A stretch of 64,000 bases of DNA. Source: Ananas comosus (Eukaryota; Streptophyta; Magnoliopsida; Poales; Bromeliaceae). Positions 43,073 through 55,314 of the stretch are shown here, piece by piece; within the stretch, counting starts at the first letter, position 1; every line of letters starts with the position of its first letter. The stretch lies in contig NC_033629.1 of assembly GCF_001540865.1 (NCBI RefSeq), forward strand, positions 775,394-839,393, read 5' to 3'. The position numbers were made by a program, and so were the translations under genes. The notes under the pieces are model-generated. The model searched no databases. It saw only the letters and a list, made by a program, of their open reading frames with translations, and was not told the DNA's origin.

Positions 43073-46000
43073 TTATGAATCTTCGACCATTTTGATCAGG
43101 AAAGCGGTTTCCAGAGCTAGCTCTTTCGACTGCAAATACTTGCTCTCCTCCACTATGTCGGTGGTTAAGTTGAGTATTATCGGACGTTTTGGGTCGTACA
43201 CGGTTAGCTCACGTACTCTCGCAACCCATTTAGCTGCTTCCCATACACCAAACCTAACAATTTCATATGCAAGTGCAAATTATAGCTTCTGCAATTTTGA
43301 TAGCAAAAATTTCGCAGGCAAAAGCAATATAAACTGCCTAATACACATTGAAATTTAGTAATTTACTGTTAAGAAAATCCACTACTATTTTCCTGCATGT
43401 TAAGATATTACAAGGTACTAAAGAGCCTGCCCTTCTAGTAGCTGTAGGGAAGAATTGAATATTCGGTTGATCTCCAACTAAGTTTCACTTGTTTTAGGGA
43501 AGAAACATATGAGAGATAAACGAACACTTTGAGTGGTACAAAGCAGTAAGTAAATTATGAAATAAATGCAACTAAGCGCTTGGGGGGGGTGGGGGNNNNN
43601 NNNNNNNNAATGCAAAACACACCTTGTATTAAAAGATGACGTCACCAACACGGCTGGATAAGGAACGCCCTTTTGAATGTTATCGTAAGGAGAGTATTTC
43701 TTGATAGCGAGAAAATCTTCGAGGTCCACAGGATAACCAAACTCTTCATAATCAACAGGTGTAAGGGGTAAAATGGGGTGAAGAAGAGTATTGCATACAT
43801 CCAAAAAGGGAACCTGGAAGGAGAAATGACAGGATATAGGTATGACAAGTGACAACCGAATAGAAGTTATGAATAAAACGGATTCTTGAATCACAACTGT
43901 TATGGTGGTTAGTTGAAAGGATCCTATTCCTCCATTCAGCTCTGTTTCAGATATAAATGTTCTTGTCAAAATGCTGCGATCACAACCATAAAGCATTGAC
44001 AAACTTAACAAATTCAAAATCTATATAACTTGTTAAATTCTAGGTAAAGTTACACCAAGAGAATCATAACAGTTGACTAGATATACGAATCTTCCTAACT
44101 TATTCTATTGATTCTACTAGCTAGGAACACATCTATATAACTTTGTTTTGATGCGCTCTTACATGTAGTTAAATATATTCACAGTTTCATGAAAATATGT
44201 ACAGGTGATTGCAACAAGGAAACAGCATAGTTCTAGTAAAATGAATCCAGGCAATACAATAAACCAGCAAAACTTGACATGCAAAGTGAGTAATTACTTC
44301 TTCACAAGTGATCGTAAAATAATACGAGGGAAACAAGTTGATTAGTGCAGAGCTGTAAAAGGAAAAAAAAAAAGTACCTTCAAAATAGCTGCTCGAAATA
44401 AATCCGGCTTAGTGTTAATAGCTGAAGCAACCAGAAGTCCTCCAGCACTATATCCCCACCCAGCAAGCTTGTTTTCATGCACCATACCTTTCTCAACTAG
44501 AAACTCGGCACATGAAACATAATCATTTATTGAATTCAGCTTCTTGGTACGTCTGCCATCATGATGCCACTTCTTACCGCTACCTCCACCACCCCTGTAA
44601 CCACATATTTCAATTAATAAAATTGAGACAAGAGCAACTATTTAATATATAAGATAAGGTGTTTTTGTAAGGCATTTTACTTTTGATGGGTATAGATGAA
44701 ATTTAAGTTTTTACAAGGTTATATATGTAAATCTCCTTGTACTATTAACATCATGCAGTCAATATAAACTATCAAAGGCTTTTCTGGCCATGATGAGTAC
44801 ACTATACAGAAGTTGATTTGATCTAATCAAACAGACCTAACATCAGCATACGCAATGACCCAACCACGATCGAGAAGGCTCTTTAACTCACTACGCCAAC
44901 TTTTATCCAACAGCTCTCCGTAAGCACCATGGCCATGAAGTAATCCAGGACTTCCCTCCTGCTTGTGCTTCTTCGAGTATACAACAGTCAATGGAACCAA
45001 AACTTCATTCATCGAAGCAACATCATAATACTCACAAGCATAGTACTCGGCGAGCTCATTCCAACTATCCGCCACATTATCTTCGCTTGAGGCAACAGAG
45101 CTCTTACTATTGGCAGCAAAAGCATTCCCATATAAAGTTCTTGTTCTTTCATGAAGCATATTTTGCTGTTGCACTATGAGCCACTTCCCATTCAATAAGT
45201 TGTAGTCCACAACAGCATCAGGCATCTGCCAACATAATGAATATGACAAAGAAAGGAAAAAAAATAAAAGTTAAAAAAGTGTATTCTCCGAAATGCACTC
45301 GAAATGTGCTTCATATCTAAGCAATATGACTCAATAACAATTATGAGGTAACATAAAAAGAAATGGCTGCACTCAATTAACTAGGAAGCCAAAAATAAAC
45401 AACCTAACTTAGCAGAACTGAATCACATACCACAGGTGATGATATCATAAATCGCATAGTTGAGGAATAGTAGTCATAATTTGGACCGGGTGAGATCTGG
45501 CAAACGTGATCCGGAAGAGGCAAGTCACATGGACTAAGAGCTGATAAACGAGCAGGTACCTGCAATGATAACCAGAGGACTTATAATAATGCTCAAAACT
45601 AATGCCTTGTGATGCATACCCATAAGGGAAATAGTAGAATAAGGTACAGAAGAAAAAAATTAAATAAAGAATGAGTTAAAGAGCATAAATATGTAACAGT
45701 AAAAACAGGGAACTTGATTTTGACAGAAGTCTGTTTTTAACTTGTTAGCTTTACACAAAATATGATAAAATGTCTGCAAGATATATTTGTTTTAAGATGA
45801 TTCTACAGAAATAACAGGACAACTCCAAACAATGTCTTTTCACATTTGATGTAGACAATACATTTCACTTATTCCACCGAGAAAAAATAAAACTTTGTAC
45901 ATAATTAACTGACTTTTGTACAGCCAATGATTTCCATCAATGCCATATAGAATTTTATATAGAACATTCAGACAGTATGTATGATTTGTTTGTGCTTTTA

Positions 46001-48462
46001 TCTGCCCTGTAAAATTGATAAACCAAAAGTCAAAAGTTACCTTTACATCCATTGGCAAAGGTAGCCTAACTGAAGATAATCTCAACCTTTTCCCTTCTCG
46101 AAGAACAAGCACCATATGAGTATCACAGAAATCAACATCCTCAACACTAAGACGTGGCTCCTCAAGCACACTCTGTTTAGACAGAAAAAAAAAAGAAAAA
46201 GGGTAACAAGTTTTAGATGCAATAGTAGGAATTGCAAGTATACCTCGAGACTACATATTAGAAGCGAAAAGCTAACACAATGTCAAAAGGGACTAAAAGT
46301 TGAAAACTCAGGAAACAAGTTGAATAGGCCAAAGCATATTATAGACTGAGTACAAGATTAACCGCCAATAAGTAGTGATGGCAGATCAAACAAAAAGTAC
46401 ATATCAGTGAAACTTCTTTTCATAATTAGTAATATTTTCTCATATCTAGTCTGTAACTGTTCACTAAAACCACTGAATTACAATAATGAGAAACTAAGCA
46501 ATTTATCAGAATAAGAAAAAATAAAAGCAACTTTCAAATAACACAACCTGTAAAATTCTAGCAGAACGTAGAGCAATTGCTATCAACTCTAAAGAGTCTT
46601 TCGGTGTCATTGACTGTCCAACTGCCTGCGATTTGCAATTTTAGGGTTTTATACTACTTCCTTTATATGAATAATAATTATTAGGGAGAGGCTACTGGAA
46701 ACTCTTCATTTCAGCATAAATAAAATAGTTGTAAACTCCAAATAATTATTTCATTTCACTATAGAAGGTATAACATAACAGATGCACAGTGCAAACCTCC
46801 CAGTTATTTGAACTGGATAATTCAGCATTGCGGCGAAGAAGATAATGCGAATCAACAGGCACGCCTCCTCTTGCAGCATCTGTAAATAAATATAGATATC
46901 CTCGATGATGCTCAATGATGCAATGAGCATGAGGTTCACATTCCCATACTAGCGTCATACCAGACAAGGGATCGGATAATTTTATTAAGTATACCTGCAC
47001 AATAAGGAGCCTCTGTTGGACAGACGTGTAATGACAATGAAGCTAAAGAGAATGCACCTAAAATTGAATGATACCTTTGAAGAGATATCCGAAAAGATAT
47101 TTACAGTTACATAGCGAAAATCCTTTGTGTTTCTAATGTTTACATATACATTCTCATCGGGTTCTTCCAAAATCAAAACATCATTCTTATCAGATCCAAG
47201 AACGCTACAAAAGATCCTATGGAAAGAAAAATCCTCAATAGCACCACAACTAAAAAGAAAGGAGGGAAAATGACACAAACAGTAAACCTACTAACCGATA
47301 TGGCCTTTTATCATCATTTGTAACTGTGTAGAGTAATGCTTGCCCATTCATCGCCCATGACAGGTTTGCAACCCGATCAGCACGCGGTTTGTCGCAAAGT
47401 GTGCCTGTCGTCAAATCCCTCACAGATAACGTAAAGGAGTCTTTATCCTTGTCATACATAGTATATGCAATATAGCGGTGATCTGGAGACACTTCAGATA
47501 GTTCCTCGTAAGAGTATCCTGTGCAGTGAGCAAACAACAAAATGTCTAACACGTCTTAGGTTGGTTATGAAATACTTTGATGAAATTCTAAATAATAATG
47601 CCTTGCGAAGTACTAGCGAAAGAGGAGCATCAAAAAAGGAAACTTTTTTCACCTCCAAAACATTCGGCTTCATTATAAAGGAGGCATGAAAAAGATACTT
47701 TTTACTCATTTTCAACAAATAGTTCCTTTTTTTTTTCCTGAGTGCTTGCTTGGACTAAGTATATAATGCTCCAGCCATATCAGATAGGGCTCAATACTCA
47801 CAACTAAAGTTAAGATTTTGTTCATATTTTCAAAATTCTACAGCCGAATAGCGAAAGAGGAACATCAAAAGAGGGAGCTTTTCCCTTTTCTCACCTCCGA
47901 ACCGCTCGGCCTCTTGATTGTAATCGATAAGCTTCTGCTCGATCCGCTTCCCGGAGGTGAAATCGAAGCCCGCGGAGGGCTCGCTGTAGGAGATGAACTC
48001 CTGGTGGAGGGTCGCGGATCTGCGGCAGAGCACAGGGTACTGCTTGCCCTCCTCGACGCGGCGGTAGTAGAGCCAGGGCCCCCACCGGACGGGGGGAGTG
48101 GAGAGCTCGGAGGCGAGGCGCGGGGCCATCTCGATCTGGAGCTTGCGCACGAGGCGATCGGCGCCCGCGGCGGCCATGGCGGCCTCCGCGTACTTCTCCT
48201 CCTGCTCCATGTAGACGTCCATGTGGCGCATCGCCACGGAGTCGGAGAGCGACGACATCCAGCTGTAGGGGTCGTTCCACGTGACGCCATGGACGGTGAA
48301 GGGGACCGGCTTCTGCGGGGGCTTCGGAGGTGTCGGCGGCGGCGGCAGCGGCGGCGGCGGAGAGGTGCGGGGCTTTGTGCCCCGGCGGTGGAGGAGGCGG
48401 CGGAGGAGGAAGAGGGGGAAGGGGTTGCGCGAGGCTTCGAGGGAGGAGGAGAGGCGGAGCAT
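43073..48462 (-). CDS. Prolyl oligopeptidase (S9A, protease II-like) family protein, 11 exons
   Basis: Exons from the 5' end: 47895-48462, 47296-47518, 47075-47216, 46797-46994, 46548-46625, 46041-46172, 45431-45559, 44837-45225, 44378-44594, 43623-43813 and 43073-43253. All are GT-AG in phase, giving 815 residues. The N-terminus is Arg/Pro-rich and could target an organelle. The N-terminal propeller region includes YSYEELSEVSPDHRYIAYTM. The hydrolase region includes GSPGLLHGHGAYGELLDKSW, WVIAYADVRGGG and the nucleophile elbow GWGYSAGGLL (Ser669). The usual Asp position reads SSFNTRFGVWE (Asn754). The C-terminus (LNLTTDIVEESKYLQSKELA) lacks the catalytic GH motif. This matches the plant At5g66960-type branch. 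Whether it is an active peptidase is doubtful. An N gap lies in the last intron. Confidence 0.92.
43596..43608. other. Assembly gap (13 N)
   Basis: A run of 13 N follows a G-rich tract (TGGGGGGGGTGGGGG) inside the last intron of the oligopeptidase gene. The flanking exons join in frame, so the gap does not touch coding sequence. Single Ns also occur at 34902, 36308, 58150 and 59898. Confidence 0.95.
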
Positions 48463-50859
48463 CGGAGATGGGGTTCCGGGGGTGGAGTAGGAGGAAGGAA
48501 CTAGGGTTTAGGGTGAAGGGTTTTGCAGAGAAATGAATGATGCTCGGGCTCGGGATCGGGTTCGGGTTCGGGCTCGCACTAGTACACGTGATGGGACTTA
48601 GCCCCTATTTGCAAAGGCCCAAGCCTTTTTAGGAGTAAAAAATGGAGCACGCCACTATTGGGCACCAAGCCCATATGGAAATGCATGGGCCGCATTATCG
48701 GGCCTCGCTGAGTAACGAATTTGTATTACGAGAGTGCACTCCCTGATACGATCACCTAACAAGCTTCGTCGTAAAGTTAACAATTTATTGCTGCATCGAA
48801 AACAAAGAGCTACAATTATTGGAGTTACAACTTTGGGTTGGCTCTGAAAATTACTTGGGCTTCTCATCACAGCGTAAGATTGCATTATTACTTGCTGAGT
48901 ACTTCGTTTGGAGCTCGCTCTAAAAGTGTAGCTAGATAGCCAATGAATATTATACTATTATTACATATTTCTATCCTGTTCAAGGAAAAACATTTCTCAA
49001 TTTTTTCAAGGATTTCCCCCAAGGATACACACAATGTGGCCTTAGTACACTGATGAGCTCAAGATATAGCTGAGGATTTGAGCTTGGTTGGAAAGACAAA
49101 AATAATTTCTACTTGTAAACAAGATGATGATTCACATAATACCCCCAAAAAAGGAATTACTAACTGGCTACAAAAGTAAATATAGTTCCACAATTTGACA
49201 GGGAAAAAAGGAATTATGAATTTAGTAACTGGAATCCGAACTGGGAAAATGCCAAGTTTATCAACATGACAACAAATTATTCATCAAACTGTCCAACTTT
49301 CCCAGCTACAAGACCATCCCAGAAGTCACCAGACGAACGACGAGAAGACTATTCCCTCGATTTAATACAAAGGGATCATCCATCAATCAACTGTATTCAA
49401 GTACCTGTGTAGTGAGAGGAAAGCTTTTAAGTACCTCAAATATTAGATGGCGAAAAAGTTTTACATCAGAATTAGAAACACAAGCAGAAGAGAACAACAA
49501 CAACAACAAAAAATTGAGTGAAATTCATTATCTTAATCAAAATCTGAAAATTAAGCTTCTTGAACTGAATGCCAATGTTGATCTGTCCTTGATAATCTGG
49601 ATGGGTGATAGTTAAACAATCTGCATACCTTCTTCCTATGTTCGGCATTTAGGTGGGGCCTGCACCAGCTAATCATCATGGCGCTTTAAAGACTGTCTTA
49701 GTTGTAATTTGTAAGTTACATGTATGACAGATATTAGTGACAATATAAATTTGAATTCAAAAGTTTGGCAGATTTGAAAGATGATGTGATTTTCTTTCTT
49801 TTCATGCTAACCTGACAAACCAGTAGCTTGCATACGTTTACAAAGTTGAACATTCCTGATTTTTCTTGTGTCCTGTTGAACATACAAAGAGGGCATATCG
49901 CCCTTGATATTCCTGTATGTTTTACTATCGCTTCTATAACATTTACATCATGAAGTTATTGTTCCTTTTGATAAATTTTGTATGGAGCTATCTTTTACTT
50001 CCGGAGTAAAAAGGAAAAAAGGTTACAGACAGCAGCATTTTTGTTAACCTGATGGTTTATGTACTCAATATATTTCCGCTAGAAAGGGCAAGCATCCAAC
50101 AGTTTCTAACGTAAGCAAAATATTCTGAAAGAAGCACGTAAGAAAGTACATGCAGATATTTGTAGAAATGGTTATTCACATTCACTTTGATTATTCTATT
50201 CATTTCATTTACGAACAAAAGCAACAAAACTTCTTGAAACTCGGACAGCAATGTCCGACAACATTCCATTCAAGTAAATGTCTAAGTTCCAATATATGAT
50301 ATGAAAGAATGTTTATAAGAAAAAAAGCACAACAAAAGGAAAATAAATGCATTCCCAAACAAACATGACAAAAATTGCACAGCATAGCAATGAGTACTCG
50401 TAAAGTAAAACATTATATTTGACGAATTTAGATGCAGTGGATAGTAACCTTAGTGACTTCTCTTGTCAAATACTCGAATCATCATTTGCCTTTTCTATGA
50501 CTTCCTTCAAATACAAATTCCTAAGCTGTTTAATGTGGGAAAAGCAACAAAGAAAGAAAGAAAACCTACAGCATTATTAGCCGAAGGATTTCCACCGGAT
50601 GATGTCCACTTTCTCGCATCAACCATCTTTGCAACTTTTCCCTATCAAATCCCAATTCCAATTTCCTCATATCAACCAAAAACCCAACTTTTATAACAAC
50701 ATACCATCTAAACAACACGATAAACGCCATATATAATCATCGAATCAGAAACTTGAAGCATCTACTGGTTAGTATTTTTGTTCATTTTGATAAATTTAGC
50801 ATACTAACACAACCAAAATGCTCGTGAGTCTAAGAAACAGGAGATGATAACAAGAGATC
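48463..50859. other. Oligopeptidase promoter and spacer or 3' region of the NFD6-like gene
   Basis: The stretch 48540-48580 holds repeated CGGGTTCGGGCTCGGG hexamer-like units, and several GGCCC/GGGCC motifs follow to 48710. The rest is AT-rich. The right-hand part (about 50400-50860) probably contains introns or the 3' untranslated region of the minus-strand NFD6-like gene. A possible last exon begins at 50622 on the minus strand (see that gene). No other gene recognised. Confidence 0.4.
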
Positions 50860-51236
50860 TTAACAGGTGAAATGGAATTTACCCTGAGAGAGCTCACAAC
50901 ACGCCCTCGCGGCGACCGAGAGGTGCGAGGTGAGGCGGGGAAGGGTCACCGCGCTGTGGAGCGGTAGGAGCGACTGAGTACAACCCAATGCTCCCAAGGG
51001 CCTACGGAGAACTCCATTTCAGAGATCGAAAAGAGCATTTTGAATTAGGGTTAGGGTTTGGGTTTGGCTCGAGGCTAGGGTTTTTACCTCGGAGAGGAGA
51101 AGCGGCGGTGGGGGAGGCGAGGGGCGGAGACGGGAGGAGAGCGGAGGCGAGAGGCGGTGGGAGGGGATCGGAGCGAGGACGCGGCGGATCGCGCGGTGGC
51201 GAGGAGGGATCGCGAGATCGGAGCACGAAACGCCAT
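50860..51236 (-). CDS. NFD6: NUCLEAR FUSION DEFECTIVE 6-like mitochondrial protein
   Basis: Exon 1 is 51088-51236 and exon 2 begins at 51001. Exon 1 encodes an Arg/Ser/Ala-rich presequence (MAFRAPISRSLLATARSAAS) typical of mitochondrial import. Exon 2 encodes the conserved core LGALGCTQSLLPLHSAVTLP, then RLTSHLSVAARACCELSQ. From memory this is plant NFD6 (Arabidopsis At2g20585), needed for polar nuclear fusion. Read through, exon 2 ends at the stop 50860-50862, giving about 96 residues. A GT donor at 50882 right after CTCTCAGG would instead splice to a further exon; an acceptor at about 50622 on the minus strand would give Asp-Gly-stop. Family transcripts are known to differ at this end, so the last residues are uncertain. 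Confidence 0.82.
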
Positions 51237-52076
51237 TTTTGGAGAGGGGAGAGGGGGAAGATAAAGGACAAGGAGAAGCGGGGGGTTTAGGGTTTGTCGA
51301 CTGTCTGTACGGGCCCCTTAACGGGCTTGCATTTGGGCCCAATTTACGGGCCCTGCTTATGGCCCTCTTCGGCCTGTTTTTAGTGTTTTGAATTACTATA
51401 CTGAACACTTTTGTAAGTGGTTTTTTAAGGCTTTTTCAATTAGACTTTAAAATTTGATAAAACTAATATTATACCAAGTTTCATGGTAATTTGGATAATA
51501 CATTACAATTAATAATTAATCCCTTCAAAAAGTAGATGAGAGTAGAATCTGTATTCTTTATTACACTGCTTGGAAAGTTGAATACTTCATGATTTATTTA
51601 TTTTTTTTAATAATATAATTTTAAAAAGTGGACATGCTACTACTAAAATTAAAATTAACCTCCACATATCAAAATGGAATTAGCTCACTTTGAGGGATTG
51701 AAGAATGTGGACCTCACTAGACCAATCAGCTGGGTTCAATTGGGAACCTCAAGTTCTCTTGGCCACACCATTAAAACTGACCATCATGTCAATAAAATTA
51801 AAATAAATAAATAAATAAAATAAAATAAAAGGATAAAATCCTCAACCTCAACCAACCACACTCTCCCTCACCTTATCCAAATACCAACTCCTCCTCTCTC
51901 CTATACAAAACTCCCTCTTTCCCCCCTCTATACTCTCTCATCCTTACTCTTCAACAAGACAACACACAAAGCAGTAAACACCAGGTAATTGATCCAAACC
52001 ATGTTCTACACTAGTGCAATTCACCCTCAGATTACTAGATTCTCCTTTGCATTGCAGGCTCCCGCGGAAAGCAGCA
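51237..52076. promoter_or_regulatory. Divergent promoter region between NFD6-like and PETM genes
   Basis: The NFD6 side has a telo-box (GGTTTAGGGTTTG, about 51284-51296) and a run of GGGCC sites (51309-51362: ACGGGCCCC, TTGGGCCC, ACGGGCCC). That combination is common in front of genes for mitochondrial and ribosomal proteins. The PETM side has CCAATCA at 51721 and TATACAAA at 51902-51909. A 5' leader intron (GT at 51985 to AG at 52057) separates the leader from the exon carrying the PETM start codon. Confidence 0.5.
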
Positions 52077-52436
52077 ATGGCGGCGATCCCCGCGACGGTC
52101 ATCTCCGCCTCCGTCGCGAGCCATGCGGCGGCTAAGAGGAAGTCCGGGGCCGCGTACGTCGAGGGCATGAATGCTTTCGGGGGGCTCAAGGCGCAGACCG
52201 GAGTTTCGTCCCTCGGCATGTCGAGGAGCACCGAGCAGTCGTTCGCGACGATCGTCAGCTCCCTCAGGCAGTCGGTGCAGAAGAAGAAGAAGGGCGGCGG
52301 GGCGCTGTCGTCGACGTGCAACGCGGCGGGGGAGATATTCAGGATCGCCGCCATCATGAACGGGCTCGTGCTCATCGGCGTCGCCATCGGGTTCGTCCTC
52401 CTCCGAGTGGAGGCGGCGATCGAGGAGTCCGAGTAG
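52077..52436 (+). CDS. PETM: Cytochrome b6f complex subunit 7 (PetM), plastid precursor
   Basis: 119 residues. The start [20 protein letters not shown] is the first ATG after an apparent leader intron (51985-52057). An in-frame upstream ATG at 52014 lies inside that intron, so I reject it. Residues 1 to about 75 form a Ser/Ala/Lys-rich chloroplast and thylakoid targeting region. The conserved mature part is [20 protein letters not shown], then [18 protein letters not shown]: one membrane span with a short acidic tail, as in the small PetM subunit. It would sit in the thylakoid membrane as part of the b6f complex between the two photosystems. The coding region is GC-rich and intact. It is divergent from the NFD6-like gene, about 840 bp apart. 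Confidence 0.88.
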   Translation: MAAIPATVISASVASHAAAKRKSGAAYVEGMNAFGGLKAQTGVSSLGMSRSTEQSFATIVSSLRQSVQKKKKGGGALSSTCNAAGEIFRIAAIMNGLVLIGVAIGFVLLRVEAAIEESE

Positions 52437-53313
52437 AACTAGGATTAAACAAAAGTACTTGAGAATTGCATCATGTTTTGTACTTTTTGTTTATGTTATA
52501 TGAACTATAAATTGTTTTGAATTTGTACTATGATTGGTTGCATACTCTGAAACAAGCCTTTTAAGTTGAGAAGTGTTTTGAGTTCCTGATTCATTTATAG
52601 ACTTAATAGATTTGTATGAGTAACAAACATAGGGGGTGAAAAGAATGATCAGATAAAAGAGGCAAAATAAGAATGTTACAGAGATTGTACATAAAGAAAT
52701 TCAGATTGTTGGTAACTGCAAAGCAAACTTACTGCTGAGAAGCAATTACAGATTGTAGGAAAACATGTCTACAAATCAGCAGAATATAATGAACTCAAAA
52801 GTGTTTCATGAGAAAACAAGCCTACAAATTGTTCCTGGACTACCGCATCTCAGTTCATTTAAATGCCCTAATTGTTCATCAAATTATATGAAAGCAAAAA
52901 ATGTTGGCTAGAAGGGGCCAACATCATATCTTGCGGCGAAAGTTGGATTAGGTCGAGGCATAGTCGATGCCCTACATGCTACGTAGCAGGAGCCATATTA
53001 TAAATTAAGATCCGTAGATATTGTATCTATACATTTTAAGTAAATAAGTTGTGTTTTTTTCAATAATTTGAGAGTTTTGAGTTAATGGTTCATGTCAACG
53101 CTCGACACAAACAGATCACACACAGAGTTTTTACAGCAGATTCACATCTTCAATACTTGCGGCAATGGGATAACACACACCCCCCACACCAAAAGAGAGA
53201 GAAGGGGTTGGAAGAACCCGAGCTTAATGGGCGGGGCTGTAAATTTGGGCCTCATTGAGGTTAATTTTAATTTTGTGAATAGGTGGACCAAGAGGCCCAT
53301 TTAGATCCTACTC
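52437..53313. other. 3' flank of PETM
   Basis: Presumed 3' untranslated region, then AT-rich spacer. Nothing else recognised, apart from short GGCCT/GGGCC motifs near 53230-53300. Confidence 0.45.
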
Positions 53314-53316
53314 TAA

Positions 53317-54190
53317 GGTAGCGTTTGGTTGGGAAACAAGGAGGGGAATAAGCCCGTTCCCAAACGCTGCGTTTGGTATCCGAGATTGGCATCCGAAAAC
53401 AGTAGTCCTCGGATTTCTGGAATAAGCCGATATAAGGATAAAACTGTTGTTCCACCTTTTTCCTGGAACAAGCTTGTTCCCAGGTGATAATTAGGTTAAT
53501 TAAAGTCTAAAAATAATTTTAATTATAATATTAAATAATATATAATTTAATTAATATATTTAAATTATTATTTATTACTAAAATAATAAATTAATTTATT
53601 TATTTATTATTTAATTAAATTATTATTATTTATAAATTATTAATAATTCATTTATTTAATCAATTAATTTATTATTATATATAATTATATTATTAATTTA
53701 TAATTTAATAACTTAATTTATTATTAATTTATTCCTAATTAAATTAATTGACTTATTGATTAATTAATTTAATATTCTTAATTAATTTCGTATTTAGAAT
53801 TATAAATAATTTATTAATTTAGACATTATAATAATTTAATTATTTATATTATTAATTAATAATGTATTATTTATATCTAATAGTTTTTAATTTATTTATT
53901 TATTTTATTTTAATTATTGATAATTATTATTTTAAATTATTATAATTTATTATTTAATTATTGTTATTTAATTAATTTATTATTATAATATATTAATATT
54001 AATTTGTTATTTTTTAAGTAATATTTTGATTTTTAATGATTAAATCAAAATAATTTTAATTTAAAATTATAACTCCTATCCTTTTGTTCTTTTTTTTTAA
54101 TGCTAATCAGACCAATACTATTTAATCTTATTTTCTAGAATAACCAATTTTTATCTAAATAAAAAATTGATCTAATTTCCTGTTTATATC
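53317..54190. mobile_element. Decayed Tourist-like element related to the one at 1193
   Basis: The left end GGTAGCGTTTGGTTGGG follows TAA at 53314-53316. The interior is nearly pure A/T. The right part (54140-54200) aligns with the right part of the 1193-2119 element: TAACC(A)AATTTTTATCTAAAT, AAAATTGATCTAATTTCC, TGTTTATATCTGAA. The right terminal repeat itself is missing or too diverged to see, so the right boundary is approximate. Confidence 0.65.
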
Positions 54191-54838
54191 TGAACTTTGT
54201 ATTATCTCTAAAATAATAGGTTCTTTTTATCATCAAAAATCAACGCCAGCCTTAAATGGCTGGAGTATGCAGTTGTGATGGACTTGGCGCCCTCCTCTTA
54301 TCCTCTCGTTTGAGGATATTTGAGATATTTTGAGATATTTTAAGAGCTTATCATTAAAAGATGTCTAAAAGAAGTATTTTATTTTTTTTTTTTTTTCTTC
54401 TGAGATATTTATAATATAATAAGTGCCTTATTAGTCAATAGTACACTTATGCATACACAAGAGGCATATTTGACCTTGATAAAATATTTCCTAAAAATAA
54501 CTTAATTCTCATGAAAACAAAAAAACTCGTCTTGATTCTAACTTTTATTCTTAAAGAATTACATCTGTATAAAAAATAAATAGAATAATATATTATTTAG
54601 TAAAATACATATTTGCAGTACAAAATAATTTTCTTTATTTTGAATAATATAAATAGAAATTGAATATAATATAGCTAAGACTATTATATTTTATTCTTAA
54701 CATTAAATTAGTTGAGCAAATATAGATGCTTTTTACATATTTGATTTTATTCCACCCTCTAAATTACTTACAAACAATTTGATATATTATATTTATATAT
54801 TATAGTATATAATATATATATTATATATATATAAAATT
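54191..54838. other. AT-rich spacer with TA microsatellite
   Basis: No gene seen. A T run lies at about 54382-54397 and alternating TA tracts at 54783-54833 lead into the MITE cluster. Confidence 0.45.
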
Positions 54839-55049
54839 GAGTTCGGATCTTTTAAAAGCCATCCAACCCCACCCTTGGTGCTTCTTAGCCGCGTTGGATC
54901 TACTCCTTATAACATAATAGCCTTTGAATCCGTCATACACCTATTCACTACGACACTATCCATCATCTCAACCCTACATCTCTCAATCTATGTGCCTAAA
55001 AACTCCAAAAGCATCACTCCCTTCGCTTTGAGAGTATTCTAGCTCAACG
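54839..55049. mobile_element. MITE of the GAGTCCGGCT family, partial match
   Basis: Its right end (AGAGTATTCTAGCTCAACGT) matches the right ends of the sister copies. It lies between two TA tracts. The left end (GAGTTCGGATC) is a weak match, so the left boundary is approximate. Confidence 0.45.
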
Positions 55050-55062
55050 TATATATATATAT

Positions 55063-55314
55063 TAGCTTGGCTGGGCTATATTTCAGTAGCAAAATTTTAT
55101 TTTTGCCTACTAATTTTTTAGCCTTTTGGATCAAACTCTTTTCATTATTTTCTAACCATTGGGATTACATTACTATCAACAGTGAGAACACTCAACCCTA
55201 GGGTGGACCACTCAGCTCTACGACTAATTCATCATGACCCTACAATTTTTCATCCAGGCGTTAAAAACTTATAGCCCAAAAGAGCGCTTTTCTATTGATA
55301 GTATTCCAGCTTAA
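55063..55314. mobile_element. MITE of the GAGTCCGGCT family, about 250 bp
   Basis: The left end GGCTGGGCTATATTTCAGTA and right end TCTATTGATAGTATTCCAGC are inverted relatives of each other. The interior shares CTCAACCCTAGGG(T)GG with the other copies. It sits between TA tracts at 55050-55060 and 55318-55365. Confidence 0.6.

Noticed and set aside
47818..48504. Plus-strand open frame of 228 codons
   Set aside because: It is antisense to exon 1 of the oligopeptidase gene. The high GC explains it.
52014..52076. Upstream in-frame ATG for PETM
   Set aside because: It lies inside an apparent leader intron (GT at 51985, AG at 52057). The ATG at 52077 gives a typical plastid precursor start.
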